From Guadua angustifolia (Eukaryota > Streptophyta > Magnoliopsida > Poales > Poaceae), in contig CM070508.1 of assembly GCA_036346375.1 (NCBI GenBank), positions 12,022,852 through 12,086,851 on the forward strand: a stretch of DNA of 64,000 bases, read 5' to 3'. Each line of letters opens with the position of its first letter. Position 1 is the first letter of the stretch. Position numbers and translations under genes: made by a program. The notes beneath the pieces were generated by a model. That model had not been told where the DNA came from and ran no database searches. It worked only from the letters and a program-made list of their open reading frames with translations. Below, piece by piece: positions 34,940 to 46,249 of the stretch.

Positions 34940-37796
34940 AGGTGATCTTGGGTTGAATGTGCTAAGAAAAAAATCATTACTAATACCGATGGCCATAACA
35001 GAAAAACTATACACTTTCCTAGACCCGAGGACTTCTTTTGTCCTATTTGTTCTAAAGGGAAGCTCATAACTAGATACTCTTATCTGAAAGTTAGGAAAGA
35101 ATCACCAAGTTTCTTAAAGAGAATTCAAAGTGATATTTATAGACCTATCCAACCCCTATCGGGCCCCTTAAATACTTTATGGTACTGATAGATGCCTCTA
35201 TTAGATGGTCCTATGTATACCTCTTATCTACTCAAAACCTTGCTCTTGCTAAATTAATCATCCAAATTATTAAATTAAGAGCCTCCTTTACAGATGAAAG
35301 GATTAAATCTATTCAAATGGATAATTCTATTAAGTTTACCTCAAAGACATTTAATGATTATTGTATGGCTCTGGGCATAAATGTAGAGCTTTCGGTACCT
35401 CACATCCACACACAAAATAGCCTTATAGAGTCATTAATTAAACAAATAAAACTTATTGGTAGTTCACTCTTGTAGAATTGTAGGTTACCCGCCAGTTATT
35501 AGGGCCACTCAGTGCTGCACGTTGCTTCATCAATTCAATCAGACAAATTGAATACCATACCTTTTCCCTTTTGCAGTTAGTGAGTTGGAAAGAATTAATG
35601 ATTTCCCATCTGTGAAAATTTGGTAGTGCTGTTACGTACTAATTTCACCACCACAGTGTACATCATTGGGGCCTCATCGAAAGTTAAGGATTTATGTAGG
35701 TTATAAATCTCCATCAATTATTTAATACCTCGAGGCTATGATAGGAGGATCTGTATACGACTCAGTACACTTACTATATCTTTAACGAGGACAATTTCCC
35801 AGTATTAGAGGAGAAAAGTACCACATTAAAGAATGCTGTGAAATAGATTGGAATGTCATCGGTATCCAGTCCTTAGACCCACGCACTAGAGAATCTAAAC
35901 TTGAAGTTCGAAGGATAATAAATCTATAACAAATAGGTAATAATCTGCTAGATACCTTCACTGATCATAAGAAAGTGACAAAATTTTAAATACCTACAGT
36001 AAACACATCGGAGAGAGTGGAAATACTCCCAAATGGATATTGAATCCACTCTTACCTCTCATGGAAAGGAGGGGAGACTTTTAGGTGCATGGGACTCAAT
36101 TCTATAGAGACATCGGCAGAAATAGAGAATCGAACAAGATATATCATTCTCCAAGACAGTAGAAGAAGCTTAACCTAACATTAAGAAGATCCTTGAAGCG
36201 AGCCATCCTTAGGATGGTAACCCTAGCGAATATTGATATGCACAAACTGATGTTGGGAAGTTAGAGCACCCAGACTCCATCGTTGTGGGAAATCATGATG
36301 AGCTGGAAGAAATTAATGAAGAAATATCCACTAATTATATGGATTCAGGAGAGTTTTATAAAAGAAAGACTACAATTATCGACATATATTTTGACTCAAA
36401 AGTTGCTAAAACTCTTGATCTATATCCAGAATCAAAGTCCATGGCAAAGTGCTAGAAGCACTTATATTTGGTAAAATAGAAAGAGGTAACTGAGATAGAA
36501 TTGTGCTCGCTTAACAAAAGAAAATTATTTGGCCCTATTGCCCGATCACCTCCTAAAGTGTTCTACATAGGATCCAAATAGGTTTTTATCTGTATGAGAA
36601 ATGAGAACAACCAGGTGGTGAGATACAAAGCGTGGCTTGTAGCACAAGGGTTCATGCAGAGACCCGTAATTTATTACGATGAAATCTACTCTCTAGTTAT
36701 GAGTAGAACAATATTGCAATATTTGATATCAATGATAGTTAGTACAAACTTATCAATGCAGTTGATGAATGTAGTGACTGCACATTTACATGGGTCACTG
36801 GATAAGGATATTTGTATGAGAGTCTCTAAAGGAGATAAAATTCTGGATCCTAATAAAACCAATCGCAACATATATAGCGTCAAACTGTAGAGATCGTTGT
36901 ACAGATTAAAATAGTTAGGGAGAATGTGGTACAACCGACTTAGTGAGTTCCTTTTAAAGAAAGGTTACTCCAATAATAGTGATTGTCTCTATGTGTTTAT
37001 AAAGAAGTCTTAGAATGGATTTTGTGTCATCTTAGTTTATGTCGATGGTATGAAATATCACGTAACTATGGAGGACATAAAGGAAGTAAGTTCCTATCTT
37101 ATGACGGAGTTTGAGATGAAAGATTTGAGCAAAACAAAATATTGTTTAGGCCTGTAGCTAAAGCATTTCTCTAAAAGAATCTCTCTGCTCCAGTCTACAT
37201 ATACCAAGAAAGAATTGAAAAAAATCTAACATGGATAAATCTCATACTTTAAAACCCTCCATATTAGTCAGATCCCTTGATGTGGAAAAAGACTTATTCT
37301 GATCGATGATGGAAAATAAGGAAGACTTAGTACCTAAAATTCCATACTTAAGCGCCATATAGGCACTTATGTATCTTGCAAATTACACCAGACCTAATAT
37401 TGCATTTGCAGTAAATTTATTAGCTAAACACAATGCAGCTCTAACTAGAAGATATTGGGCTGGTGTCAATACTCTACTTAGATAACTCCAAGATATATAA
37501 GATCTTTGCTTATTTTATCGGTAGGACCAAGACTCAACCATGGTGAGATATACAGATGTTGGCTATCTGTTTGACCCTACAGCACCAAATCTCATACTAG
37601 GTTTGTGTTTCTCTGCAGTGGTATAACCATTTTTTGTCAGTCCTTTAAGCAGAACTTGGTAGCAACTTCTATTAATCACTTAGAGATTATAGCACTATAT
37701 GAAGTCTTACGTGAATATGTTTGGCTAAGACATGTGATTAGCTATATCCAGAAGTCATGCATTATTAACACCGATGATATTATCTATAAAGATAAT
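34940..37796 (+). pseudogene. Ty1/copia polyprotein remnant (integrase, reverse transcriptase, RNase H)
   Basis: Fragments appear in copia order. First comes a GAG-pre-integrase/integrase zinc region (about 34960-35100), then the integrase core at 35179-35475 with a VLIDASIRWSYVYLLS start and IQMDNSIKFTS. Reverse transcriptase follows at 36594-36890, beginning ENNQVVRYKAWLVAQGFMQR, with an active-site region near 37035-37055 reading YVDG where YVDD is expected. RNase H is at 37605-37796. Stops and frame changes lie between the blocks. Reading ends inside RNase H where the gypsy element is inserted and resumes after 49195. No function is expected. Confidence 0.8.
37792..37796. repeat. target-site duplication ATAAT (left) of the Tat element
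   Basis: ATAAT precedes the TGTCGG LTR start and is repeated at 49195-49199 after the LTR end CCGACA. Confidence 0.85.
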
Positions 37797-38403
37797 TGTC
37801 GGTGTACTTTGCACTGGGGTACCCTCTCCGTCGCAGAATAGTGAGCCCAAGAAGCGGCCTGGCCCAACATGGCGGTCCGGTGGGCAGGTGGGCGATCATG
37901 CCCTGTCCGTCGGTTGAGGAGCCCGCGTGGCCCCCTGGCGAGCAGGTGGGCGATTACGCCCTACTCGCCGGGTGAGCGGCCCGCATGGTGCCCTAGCGGG
38001 CAGGTGGGCGATCACGCCGCCCCAAAGCGCGAGCCTACGTGGCCCCTAGCGGCAGTGGGCGATTGCGCCCTTTCGGCAGGCGGCGGCCGCGTGGTGCCTG
38101 GCGGCGGTGGGCGATCACGCCTACCTACTAGGCGAGCCCACGTGGCCCCTAGCGGCGGTGGGCAATTACGCCGCCACCGGCGCGGCGGCAGCGTGGTGCC
38201 TGGCGAGCGGTGGGCGATCACACCTTGCCCGCCAGCGAGGAGCCCACGTGGTCCTCGGCGGCGGTGGGCGATACCGCTAGCCGAAAGCAAGCGGCCGCGT
38301 GGTGCCCTAGCGGCGGTGGGCGATCACGCCACGCCGCCGGGCCGAGCTCCGCATGGCCTGGCGGCGGCAGCGGGCGATACGCCGCCGCCGAGGAAGCGGC
38401 CAC
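37797..38403 (+). repeat. truncated 5' LTR of the Tat element with GC-rich minisatellite
   Basis: The first part matches 48037 onward (TGTCGGTGTACTTTGCAC, then GGGGTACCCTCTCCG and AATAGTGAGCCCAAGAAGCGG). It continues as diverged repeats of GGCGGTGGGCGATCACGCC with GCGTGGTGCC. It stops at the integrase junction near 38403. Confidence 0.75.
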
Positions 38404-39192
38404 GGGGCTTCACCCACCTGTTCGTCGCCATCGACAAATTCACCAAGTGGGTCAAAGCCGAAGCAGTACGTGCCATCACGGCTTCCGCTGCTATCAAGTT
38501 CATCTACGGGATCTTCACTCGCTTTGGAGTCACCAATTGCATCATCACCGACAACAGTACTCATTTCACCAGCGCGGCCTTCCTGGAATTCTGCGATGAG
38601 ATGGGCACTAAGGTATGCTTTGCTTCGGTGGCCCATCCCAAGAGCAATGACCAAGTTGAGCGTGCCAACGCGCTGGTGTTGAGAGGCTTGAAGACCAGAG
38701 CATTCGATCGGCTCCATAAGCGAGGGGTGCGGTGGATGGAAGAACTCCCGGCTGTGCTGTGGTCGCTCCGAACCACACCTAGCCGGGCGACTGGCGAAGC
38801 GCCCTTCTTCCTGGTCTACGGCGCCGAAGCTGTCATTCGGCTCGCTGCGCGTCTCGGTGTTCAGCGAGGAAGGACAGGAAGACCACCGTGGAGAAGATGT
38901 CAACCTTCTGGAGGAGGTGCACCACCGGGCGGCCTTGCGCACCGCCTGGTACCAGCAAAATCTCAGGCGGTACCACGCCACCCGGGTCTGCAAGAGAACA
39001 CTGGCAGTAGGCGACCTAGTCTTGCGTAGAATCCAGACGCATGCCGGGCTCCACAAACTGTCTCCCCGATGGGAGAGCCCCTTTAAGGTGGTCTCAGTAT
39101 CTTAACCCAGGGCGGTTCGGTTGGCCACTGAGGACGATCAAGAGCTGGCCAACTCCTTCAACGTGGAGTTGTTGCGAAAGTTTTACCCCTAA
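38404..39192 (+). pseudogene. Ty3/gypsy integrase core and C-terminus
   Basis: The sequence encodes FTHLFVAIDKFTKWVKAEAV with the first catalytic Asp, then IITDNSTHFTSAAF with the second, and PKSNDQVERAN with the catalytic Glu, the D,D-35-E core of gypsy integrases. It continues to RTTPSRATGEAPFFLVYGAE. One frame change near 38850 leads to the C-terminal part (YQQNLRRYHATRV, VGDLVLRRIQ) and a further one to the end at a TAA (39190-39192). The upstream frame is open back through the LTR repeats to 37869, so the core forms part of a 386-codon fusion ORF. Confidence 0.8.
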
Positions 39193-40529
39193 AAAGCTGT
39201 AAGTCCCCAGTGGTTCTCTCTGATCGGTTGTGTGGGCGAGTTTTCCCCCGGCTGATCAGCGACTACTGGTGGTTAGCAAAGTTATTTGCCTTAAAGGCTT
39301 CTGCTTTATTCTCCATGCTTGTCCCTTGGTGGATAGCCTTTCGTGGGGATGTCATGGGTTTCAGCGATTTGGCCGCTCCTTGTTGATATGCGGCACCACT
39401 CGGCCTTCGTGCCGTGCGCGGACGGGCGACCAGGAGCACGAGTGTGGCACGGTGACTCAAACACGGCTCGCACACCTTGGGTCGGCTCCGCGAAGCACTG
39501 CTGGCTGTCACCGCGAGCACCACAAGCCCAATACCCCTCCTGGAAACCTGCTCCTATGCCACGCAACGCCGTGGGCTGATCCCGAGTCACAAGGGCCTAA
39601 GTCCCAATGAAGGGAACCATGACATACCCGCGCAAGAACTTGTGTTCTTCAATATGTTTCCTGCATGCTTTGCGTAATGCCTACTTGTGCTTTCAGTAGC
39701 CATGCGCAACCGCAGATGAAGTGCTGGAGCGCCTATAGCTTAAATATCCAAGATGGCCCGTGGCGACTGGCGCGGTGGCGACCACACCTTGCCGGGCGGC
39801 GGTGGGCGACCATGCCCTGCTCGCCGAGTGTTGGCCTCCGTGATCATCCGGGCTGGTCGCTTATGGCCTCTGGCAGAAAGATAAGTTGCTCGTCTTATGA
39901 TCTTGACTTATCTTTCGTGATCTCGCACCTGTTGGGTCAAGCTGTGTGTGGTTGTCACTGGCCCTGATCACCTGATGGCTCCTAATTGATAAAAGGAAAT
40001 GCCCAGCGTATGCACCGCAGAGACGGGTGACCGGGAGTGCGAGTGTGGCATGGTGACTCAAACGCGGCTCGCACACCTCGGGTCGGCTCGCATGGCACAC
40101 GGCCTGGCTGTCACCCATGAGCAACGGAAGTCGTGCGCCGCTCTGGGAGCCTTCTTCCTTGTTGCGCAACACTGCGGTCAGGTTCCAGGAGATCACAAGA
40201 ATATAATCTCCAAAAGGGCAGGAGTCAGTGACACCCTTGCGCAAAGACTTAAGACTTTGCCTGTTTACATCCTACATGTTTTGCGTAATCTTCATTCGTG
40301 TTATTGCAATCACTCAAAAAACGCCTAAGTGTCGACCTAACCTGAGTGCTTAGGTTCGCATCGTGACAAGGCTGGGGGCTGATCGCCCGATGATTGAGTT
40401 GAGCATAACGAATCAAACATAAACAAGCAAGCATCTTGCAGTAAAACCAGGAAATGCCAACCTTCATTACATTTGCTAATAGTGTTTTGGCATACAAAAA
40501 AAACAGGAACAAGACGATACAAAGAAAAT
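39193..40529 (+). repeat. spacer with two diverged direct copies
   Basis: Blocks around 39350-39700 (GACGGGCGACCAGGAGCACG, GTGTGGCACGGTGACTCAAA, then TTTGCGTAAT) recur around 40010-40300 (GACGGGTGACCGGGAGTGCG, GTGTGGCATGGTGACTCAAA, then TTTGCGTAAT). The offset is about 620-630 bp. Part of the Tat element between pol and the antisense ORF. Confidence 0.65.
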
Positions 40530-41223
40530 GAAGGAAGCGGCCCGGGTCATCTGTTGTCGTTGGCAACTTGGATGCCCCGTCGTCCTCTTCGGCCTCTGGC
40601 TCCGCTGCCGCAGTGCTAAGGTCCGGGGCCTCCGCCGCCATCATGCCGACGACGCGCACTGCGGCCTCGTGCACGCGCGCCTGCGCCTGGGCCTTGTCTC
40701 CCTCAATGCCGTCCGCGACGATCATTGGGTTGAAGGCGGCATCGTGGCTGGTGTAGCACGCCAGCACGAAGGTCGCGGCGGCCCTAGCAACCTGCTGCCC
40801 TTCTTGGACGGAACGGGCGGCCATGGCGGCTGGAAGGCCGGAGAACGCCGCAGCGACCCAAGTGATGCAGTGAGCGTACTACATCGCTGTGGGCTCGAGC
40901 GGCTCACGAAGGTTCACCCCCAGTGGCTCCAAGACCCTCGCCATGCGCCGGTAGGATGGTCGAAGCATGGTCGCGATGTTGTGCAGCACCCGCCGCTGCT
41001 CATCTGCCGCCTCCCTCGGCGCTGCCTCGGCCTCCTGTGCCCGGGCGAGTAAGTTCGCCCCGGTGGCCCTCTCTTGGGCCAGCTGTGCCTCTTTCCTCTC
41101 CAGCTCCCCGCGCAACGCCGCCACTTGTTGTGTCACATGGGCTTCGCGCTGGGTGGCTGCTGTGAGTGCTTCGCCAAGCTCGGCAAGCAGCGCATGCAGG
41201 CTGGCGCGCGCGGGCAGCAGGGA

Positions 41224-41228
41224 CGATC
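41224..41228. repeat. target-site duplication CGATC (left) of the nested LTR element
   Basis: CGATC before the LTR start TGATGG is repeated at 46250-46254 after the other LTR end CATCA. Confidence 0.85.
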
Positions 41229-42137
41229 TGATGGGGATGGCGATCCTGATCTTTCGGTGAGATGATGATACGTCGATTTGGGGTGTTGATGGCACCGAAT
41301 TTAGGGCTTCCTACCAAACAGGTCGGGAGCTTCACAATCGCAATGCCAAATCCACACAGATACAAGATCCAAACGATCAATAGTCCTACAAGAAAATCGA
41401 GAACCCGCAAGAACAAAGTATGAAACAATCCGAAAAGATAGTATTGAAATCAAAAGGAACAAGTTGAGGTTCTGTTTCTCGGCTCGGGCGGTCTAGTCGA
41501 CACGCGCAAACACGAGGAGGGACGCACAGGGGGTCTACCAAACACAACAAAACCTAAAAAATGAAGAACAGGGGTGTAAACCCTAGATAAATGGGTACCC
41601 ACACAAGGGGGCGTCCAAGGGGTGTGCAACAGCCAGGAGAGGGGTAACGGCCAAGGGGGGTGGAACTCTAAGAGTACATGGGCCTTGGGCCCAAAAGAAA
41701 GGTGGCGCAGCACCTGGAATTTCTGTCCTGTGAGATTGTTTTATAATTTCCCATCGCTCCAGGAGGAATTTGGTGTTGGGACTAGATCCATTGGAAAGGT
41801 TATCTTGATATCTTTCGAACGAGTATTCGAACGTCAAAAACGGAGTTTGGATGTGGCCGTGGCGTTCATTTGAAATACTGCTACTCCTGGATGGCCGAAC
41901 CGGACTCGGAGAGGAATTAGGCATTATCTTGGGCCTTCCTTGGCGCGTGGGCTGTCCTCGGTGGATGTTCTTGATGTGCTGGTCCAACAAAAGTGGATGG
42001 ACAGGCCTTGCTTCCGGATTAAGCCCTCCAGGCTCGTAGACGAAGTAGCGGGCGAAACAGCGACGGTCGGGGACCAAGTAGCGGTCGTAGGGGAAGAAGG
42101 AGCAGCGGTTGTATCCTTGGTTGGGATGTCCTCATCA
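41229..42137 (-). repeat. 3' LTR of the compact element
   Basis: 909 bp, direct repeat of 45339-46249. On the minus strand this is the 3' LTR because the polypurine tract adjoins it. Confidence 0.9.
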
Positions 42138-43030
42138 TCCTCCCCTTCTTGAATTGGAGTCTTCCTTGACTCCATCTCATTATCCTTCAAATTAGTAGTA
42201 ATAATAGAAGACAAAGCAACAGATAATGGCAATGGTTCTATACTATCCATGTTATCTTGTGAGAGAACTTTTGTAGCCAACAATACTTTACCCTTCAACT
42301 TAAGATCAGGTTTTTGAGCAGCTGGTGTAGTTGAATGGGTTGATTTACTAGCTACACTTTTAATTCCACTCTCTTCTTTTTCTCTTTGAGCTCTTTCAAC
42401 ATCAATGTTTCTTAGTTTTGTACGGCTCATGGGTTTCAAAATAATTTTCTTTCCCTTATACAAGAAAGTATACTCATTGGTCCTACCATGATGTATAGCA
42501 TTCATATCATAGATCCACGGTCTACCCAATAAAAGAGAGCAAGCATCCATGGGTACAACATCGCAAACAACATTATCATGATAAGAACCAATCGAGATAG
42601 GTACTCGAACAGTTTTATTTACCTGAACCTTACCAGTGGAATTGAGCCATTCAATTTCATACTGTTGAGGAAGTGGATTTGTGGTCAAGCCAAGCTTCTC
42701 GACCATGTCTACACTCGCAAGATTGTTGCAGCTACCTCCATCAACAACGACATGCACAGCGCGCTCATTCACCACACACCTTGTCTGAAAGATAGTATGG
42801 CGTTGATTTTGTTCATCGCGTGCAGGCTGTGCGCTAAGTACACGTGTGACAACAAGAGCCGGATATTTTTCGGATGCGGCAGAAGTGATAATCTCTTCTG
42901 GTGGCTCTGCAGTGTTAGTGGCAACAAGAGCATATTCATTTTCATCAATGTCACTAGCACTAGTGTACTCACCATTTTCTCTGATTATTAGAGCACGTTG
43001 ATTAGGGAAGTCTCGCATCACGTGCCCCAT
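42138..43030 (-). CDS. retrotransposon aspartic protease region
   Basis: The open minus-strand frame starts at the gag zinc-knuckle remnant (GHVMRDFPN, where the last Cys of the CCHC pattern is Phe). It contains the retropepsin-like core: AVHVVVDGGSCNNLASVDMV (a D-G-G variant of the usual D-S/T-G) and SLLLGRPWIYDMNAIHHGR (the hydrophobic-hydrophobic-G-R-P-W block). The frame continues into the left LTR. It is separated from gag by a single TGA. Confidence 0.75.
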
Positions 43031-43039
43031 TCCTTTGCA

Positions 43040-44116
43040 TCAAAAGCATTGTGTTTCCCGCGTTCGACCGGTGGAGGCAACCGAGGAAGCACTCTTGGCG
43101 GGTGCTTGAAGTGTGACTGACTTGTTTGCCTCCGGAATGCGTGATGGCGTCAAAGTAGTTGGAATGGCGGGTGTAGGTACACGTCCAGGTTTGGAAGATG
43201 ATGCCTTGGTAGGGATCTGGACTGACTTGGATGTGGAAGAGCCTCGAAAATTTCCTCGCGTTGTCGATCGTCGACCCTGCACTTTCCTTTCTGCTTTCAA
43301 AGCAAGATGGTACAAACGAGTGATAGAATAGTATTCTTTATAATCAAGTATATCCTGTATCTCTCGGTTAAGCCCACCCAAAAACCTAGCCATTTTTGCA
43401 TCTTCACTCTCTTCTAACCCACAGCGCAACATGCCAATTTGCAATTCCTGATAATATTCCTCAACTGTTTTATCACCTTGATTAAAGCGCTGCATTTTAT
43501 TCAATAAGTCACGAGCATAGTATGTAGGAACAAATCTAGCCCTCATGACACGCTTCAACCCATCCCAAGTTGTAGGTACATCACGGTTGGCTCTACAAAG
43601 TTCTTTCCACCAAATAGATGCAAAACCAGTAAATTCACTAGTGGCAGCGTGAACCCTTCTACGCTCAGAGAAGTCATAGCAAGAAAATTTTTGATCTACC
43701 GCCAACTCCCAATCTAGATAAACATCAGGATTATAAGTACCATTAAAAGGAAGCATCGTAAATTTTATTTTTGCCATAGAATCATCACGTTCTTCCCTTT
43801 GATCATGTTGATTTCTAACCATACCTTGCCTGTTATTGCAGAGTCAACGATGAGGTCGGTCGTTGTTCACATTCACCCTGTAGTCGTCCTTGGTATCGGC
43901 GGCGTAGTTGTTCTCCTCTTGATCCACACCATTTAAAGTAACAGGGACAACCGGTGGAGCGCCGCGTTGGCCCAAAGCATGACCAGCGGCACCATTGTTG
44001 GGGCCAACACCTTGAAGAAGTTGTGCTAGCTGTGCTTGAAGCTCAGTGAGGGGTGCCAATTGCGCCTGAATCGCATCAAGAGTGTCACGAGTTCGCATCT
44101 CATGCTGATTGTGCAT
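43040..44116 (-). CDS. retrotransposon gag (capsid) region
   Basis: The minus-strand capsid ORF at 43040-43822 contains the retrotransposon gag domain: MLPFNGTYNPDVYLDWELAV, FASIWWKELCR, TWDGLKRVMRARFVPTYYAR, TVEEYYQELQ and MARFLGGLNREIQDIL, followed by a basic Ser/Pro-rich stretch. It ends in a TGA inside the zinc knuckle. A preceding open segment, 43844-44116 (LDAIQAQLAPLTELQAQLAQ and on), is a coiled-coil N-terminal part separated by one stop. Gag forms the particle that packages the RNA. Two stops make this copy defective as read, unless they reflect sequence errors. Confidence 0.8.
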
Positions 44117-45338
44117 CCTCTCGAAATGAGTGACCCAACGCCGTTCATTTGGCGTGAGACGGTCCTCATGTTCACTCCCACTGCCGACGTTACTCTCATG
44201 ATCTTGGAATACCTGCCATAGTTAGTAGAAACAAAAGAAACTTCACAGAGATATGAAAGCTCATATGAACTACTAGGTTGTATGCAGTAGCAAGCCTCAC
44301 ACACGCTCAAGCTTCTACCAAGTTCTTATAAGTCCTCGATGTGGCAAGCGATTGCAAATTCCGGAACCTGTGTGGTTAGAAGATGGTGGAGCTTGGACAT
44401 GCAATAATATGTAGCAAAGGAGTAACTAGTACCACTGAACCAAAGTAAGCTGAAAAGTCATTCAAAATCAGTACAGTGCTGGTCCTAGGCTAGACCGTAC
44501 TAGAGACGCGAGCCTAATCACCAACGATGCCACAGAAATGCAATGAGAACATCCTCAATACAAAGCAAGCAGCTAGGGCTCCTCTTTTTTATTATTTTTT
44601 TCTATTTTTTTGGTGGGAGCCCTAAAACTGAATAACAGACTCAAAAGCCTCCAAACAACACTCACCACATACCAATTTTTTTTACCAGGGGTATAAAGGT
44701 AATTAAAAGATACTCTCTCTCTGAACTTTGGTTTTGCAATTGATCTGTGCGGCTTTTGTATTATGCACTTGCCTTTTCCTTCTTTGATTCGGTGCAGTTT
44801 TCTTATCCGCGCCAACGATTTGGAAACTGATACTACTTTGGTAAACTCAGAGAGTAACACGGATTAGGAAACGGATCAAGGTAACTAGCGACCCAACCTG
44901 ATCTCCCAACACTAGGCAGAAATAAACTCGACTCCAATCTGATCTGCAACAACCACCGAGAGTCCTGATCTGATCTACTAACAGAAACCGACTACAATTC
45001 GAATGCAATTGTGACCAAAACGTGACTCGATACCAGGGAGGCTTTCAAGTTTGCGGGATGCAGATGGCAGCACAAACAAACTCACGAAGAACACGACGCT
45101 GTGACGAAAACGTGAATAAAACTCGAAACTCTAAGGGGACTAGACTCTAAAACCAGCAAAGACACGACTATGCAACCGACAATTCAACAAACCAAGAACT
45201 AGTAGTAAAAGTTAGGGAACAAATTAGCTTGGACAGAGGGACAAATCTTTTTTTTGTGGGGCAATTTTTCTGGACTCTAGGTAGAAAACGAAATTGAGGG
45301 AAAATCTCACCGAGCAACCTTGAGCTCTGATACCAACT
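44117..45338 (-). other. 5' leader of the compact LTR element
   Basis: Non-coding region between the primer site (about 45325-45338 on the minus strand) and gag. ORFs here are short and unrecognisable. It carries a pyrimidine-rich patch near 44580-44615. Confidence 0.6.
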
Positions 45339-46249
45339 TGATGGGGACGGCGATCCCGATCTTTCAGTGAGATGATGATACGTCGATTTGGGGTGTTGAT
45401 GGCACTGAATTTAGGGCTTCCTACCAAACAGGTCGGGAGCTTCACAATCGCAATGCCAAATCCACACAGATACAAGATCCAAACGATCAATAGTCCTGCA
45501 AGAAAATCGAGAACCCGCAAGAACAAAGTATGAAGCAATCCAAAAAGATAGTATTGAAATCAAAAGGAACAAGTTGAGGTTGTGTTTCTCGGCTCGGGCA
45601 GTCTAGTCGACACGCGCAAACACGAGGAGGGATGCACACAGGGTCTACCAAACACAACAAAACCTAAAAAATGAAGAACAGGGGTGTAAACCCTAGATAA
45701 AGGGGTACCCACACAAGGGGGGCGCCCAAGGGGTGTGCAGCAGCCAGGAGAGGGGCAACGGCCAAGGGGGGTGGAACTCTAAGAGTACATGGGCCTTGGG
45801 CCCAAAAGAAAGGTGGCACAGCACCCGAAATTTCTGTCCTGTGAGATTATTTTATGATTTCCTATCGCTCCAGGAGGAATTTGGTGTTGGGATTAGATCC
45901 ATTGGAAAGGTTATCTTGATACCTTTCGAACGAGTATTCGAACGTCAAAAACGGAGTTTGGATGTGGCCGTGGCGTCCGTTTGAAATACTGCTACTCCTG
46001 GATGGCCGAACCGGACTCGGAGAGGAATTGGGCTTTATCTTGGGCCTTCCTTGGCGCGTGGGCTGTCCTCGGTGGATGTTCTTGACGTGCTGGTCCAGCA
46101 AAAGTGGATGGACAGGCTTTGCTTCCGGATTAAGTCCTCCAGGCGTCGTAGACGAAGTAGCGGGCGAAACAGCGACGGTCGGGGACAAAGTAGCGGTCGT
46201 AGGGGAAGAAGGAGCAGCGATTGTATCCTTGGTTGGGATGTCCTCATCA
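45339..46249 (-). repeat. 5' LTR of the compact element
   Basis: 911 bp, direct repeat of 41229-42137. The adjacent minus-strand primer-binding sequence TGGTATCAGAGC identifies it as the 5' LTR. Confidence 0.9.

Larger units (their letters stand above)
41229..46249 (-). mobile_element. compact LTR retrotransposon coding only gag and protease (TR-GAG-like)
   Basis: Two direct LTRs of 909 and 911 bp (41229-42137 and 45339-46249) start TGATGGGGA and end CTCATCA. They differ at scattered sites, a few percent by eye. The element is oriented on the minus strand: next to the right LTR the minus strand reads TGGTATCAGAGC, an initiator-Met tRNA primer site. Next to the left LTR it reads AAGAAGGGGAGGA, a polypurine tract. 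Only gag and aspartic protease regions lie between, with about 1.2 kb of leader. No reverse transcriptase, RNase H or integrase is present, so the element must depend on another for mobility. Confidence 0.9.
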
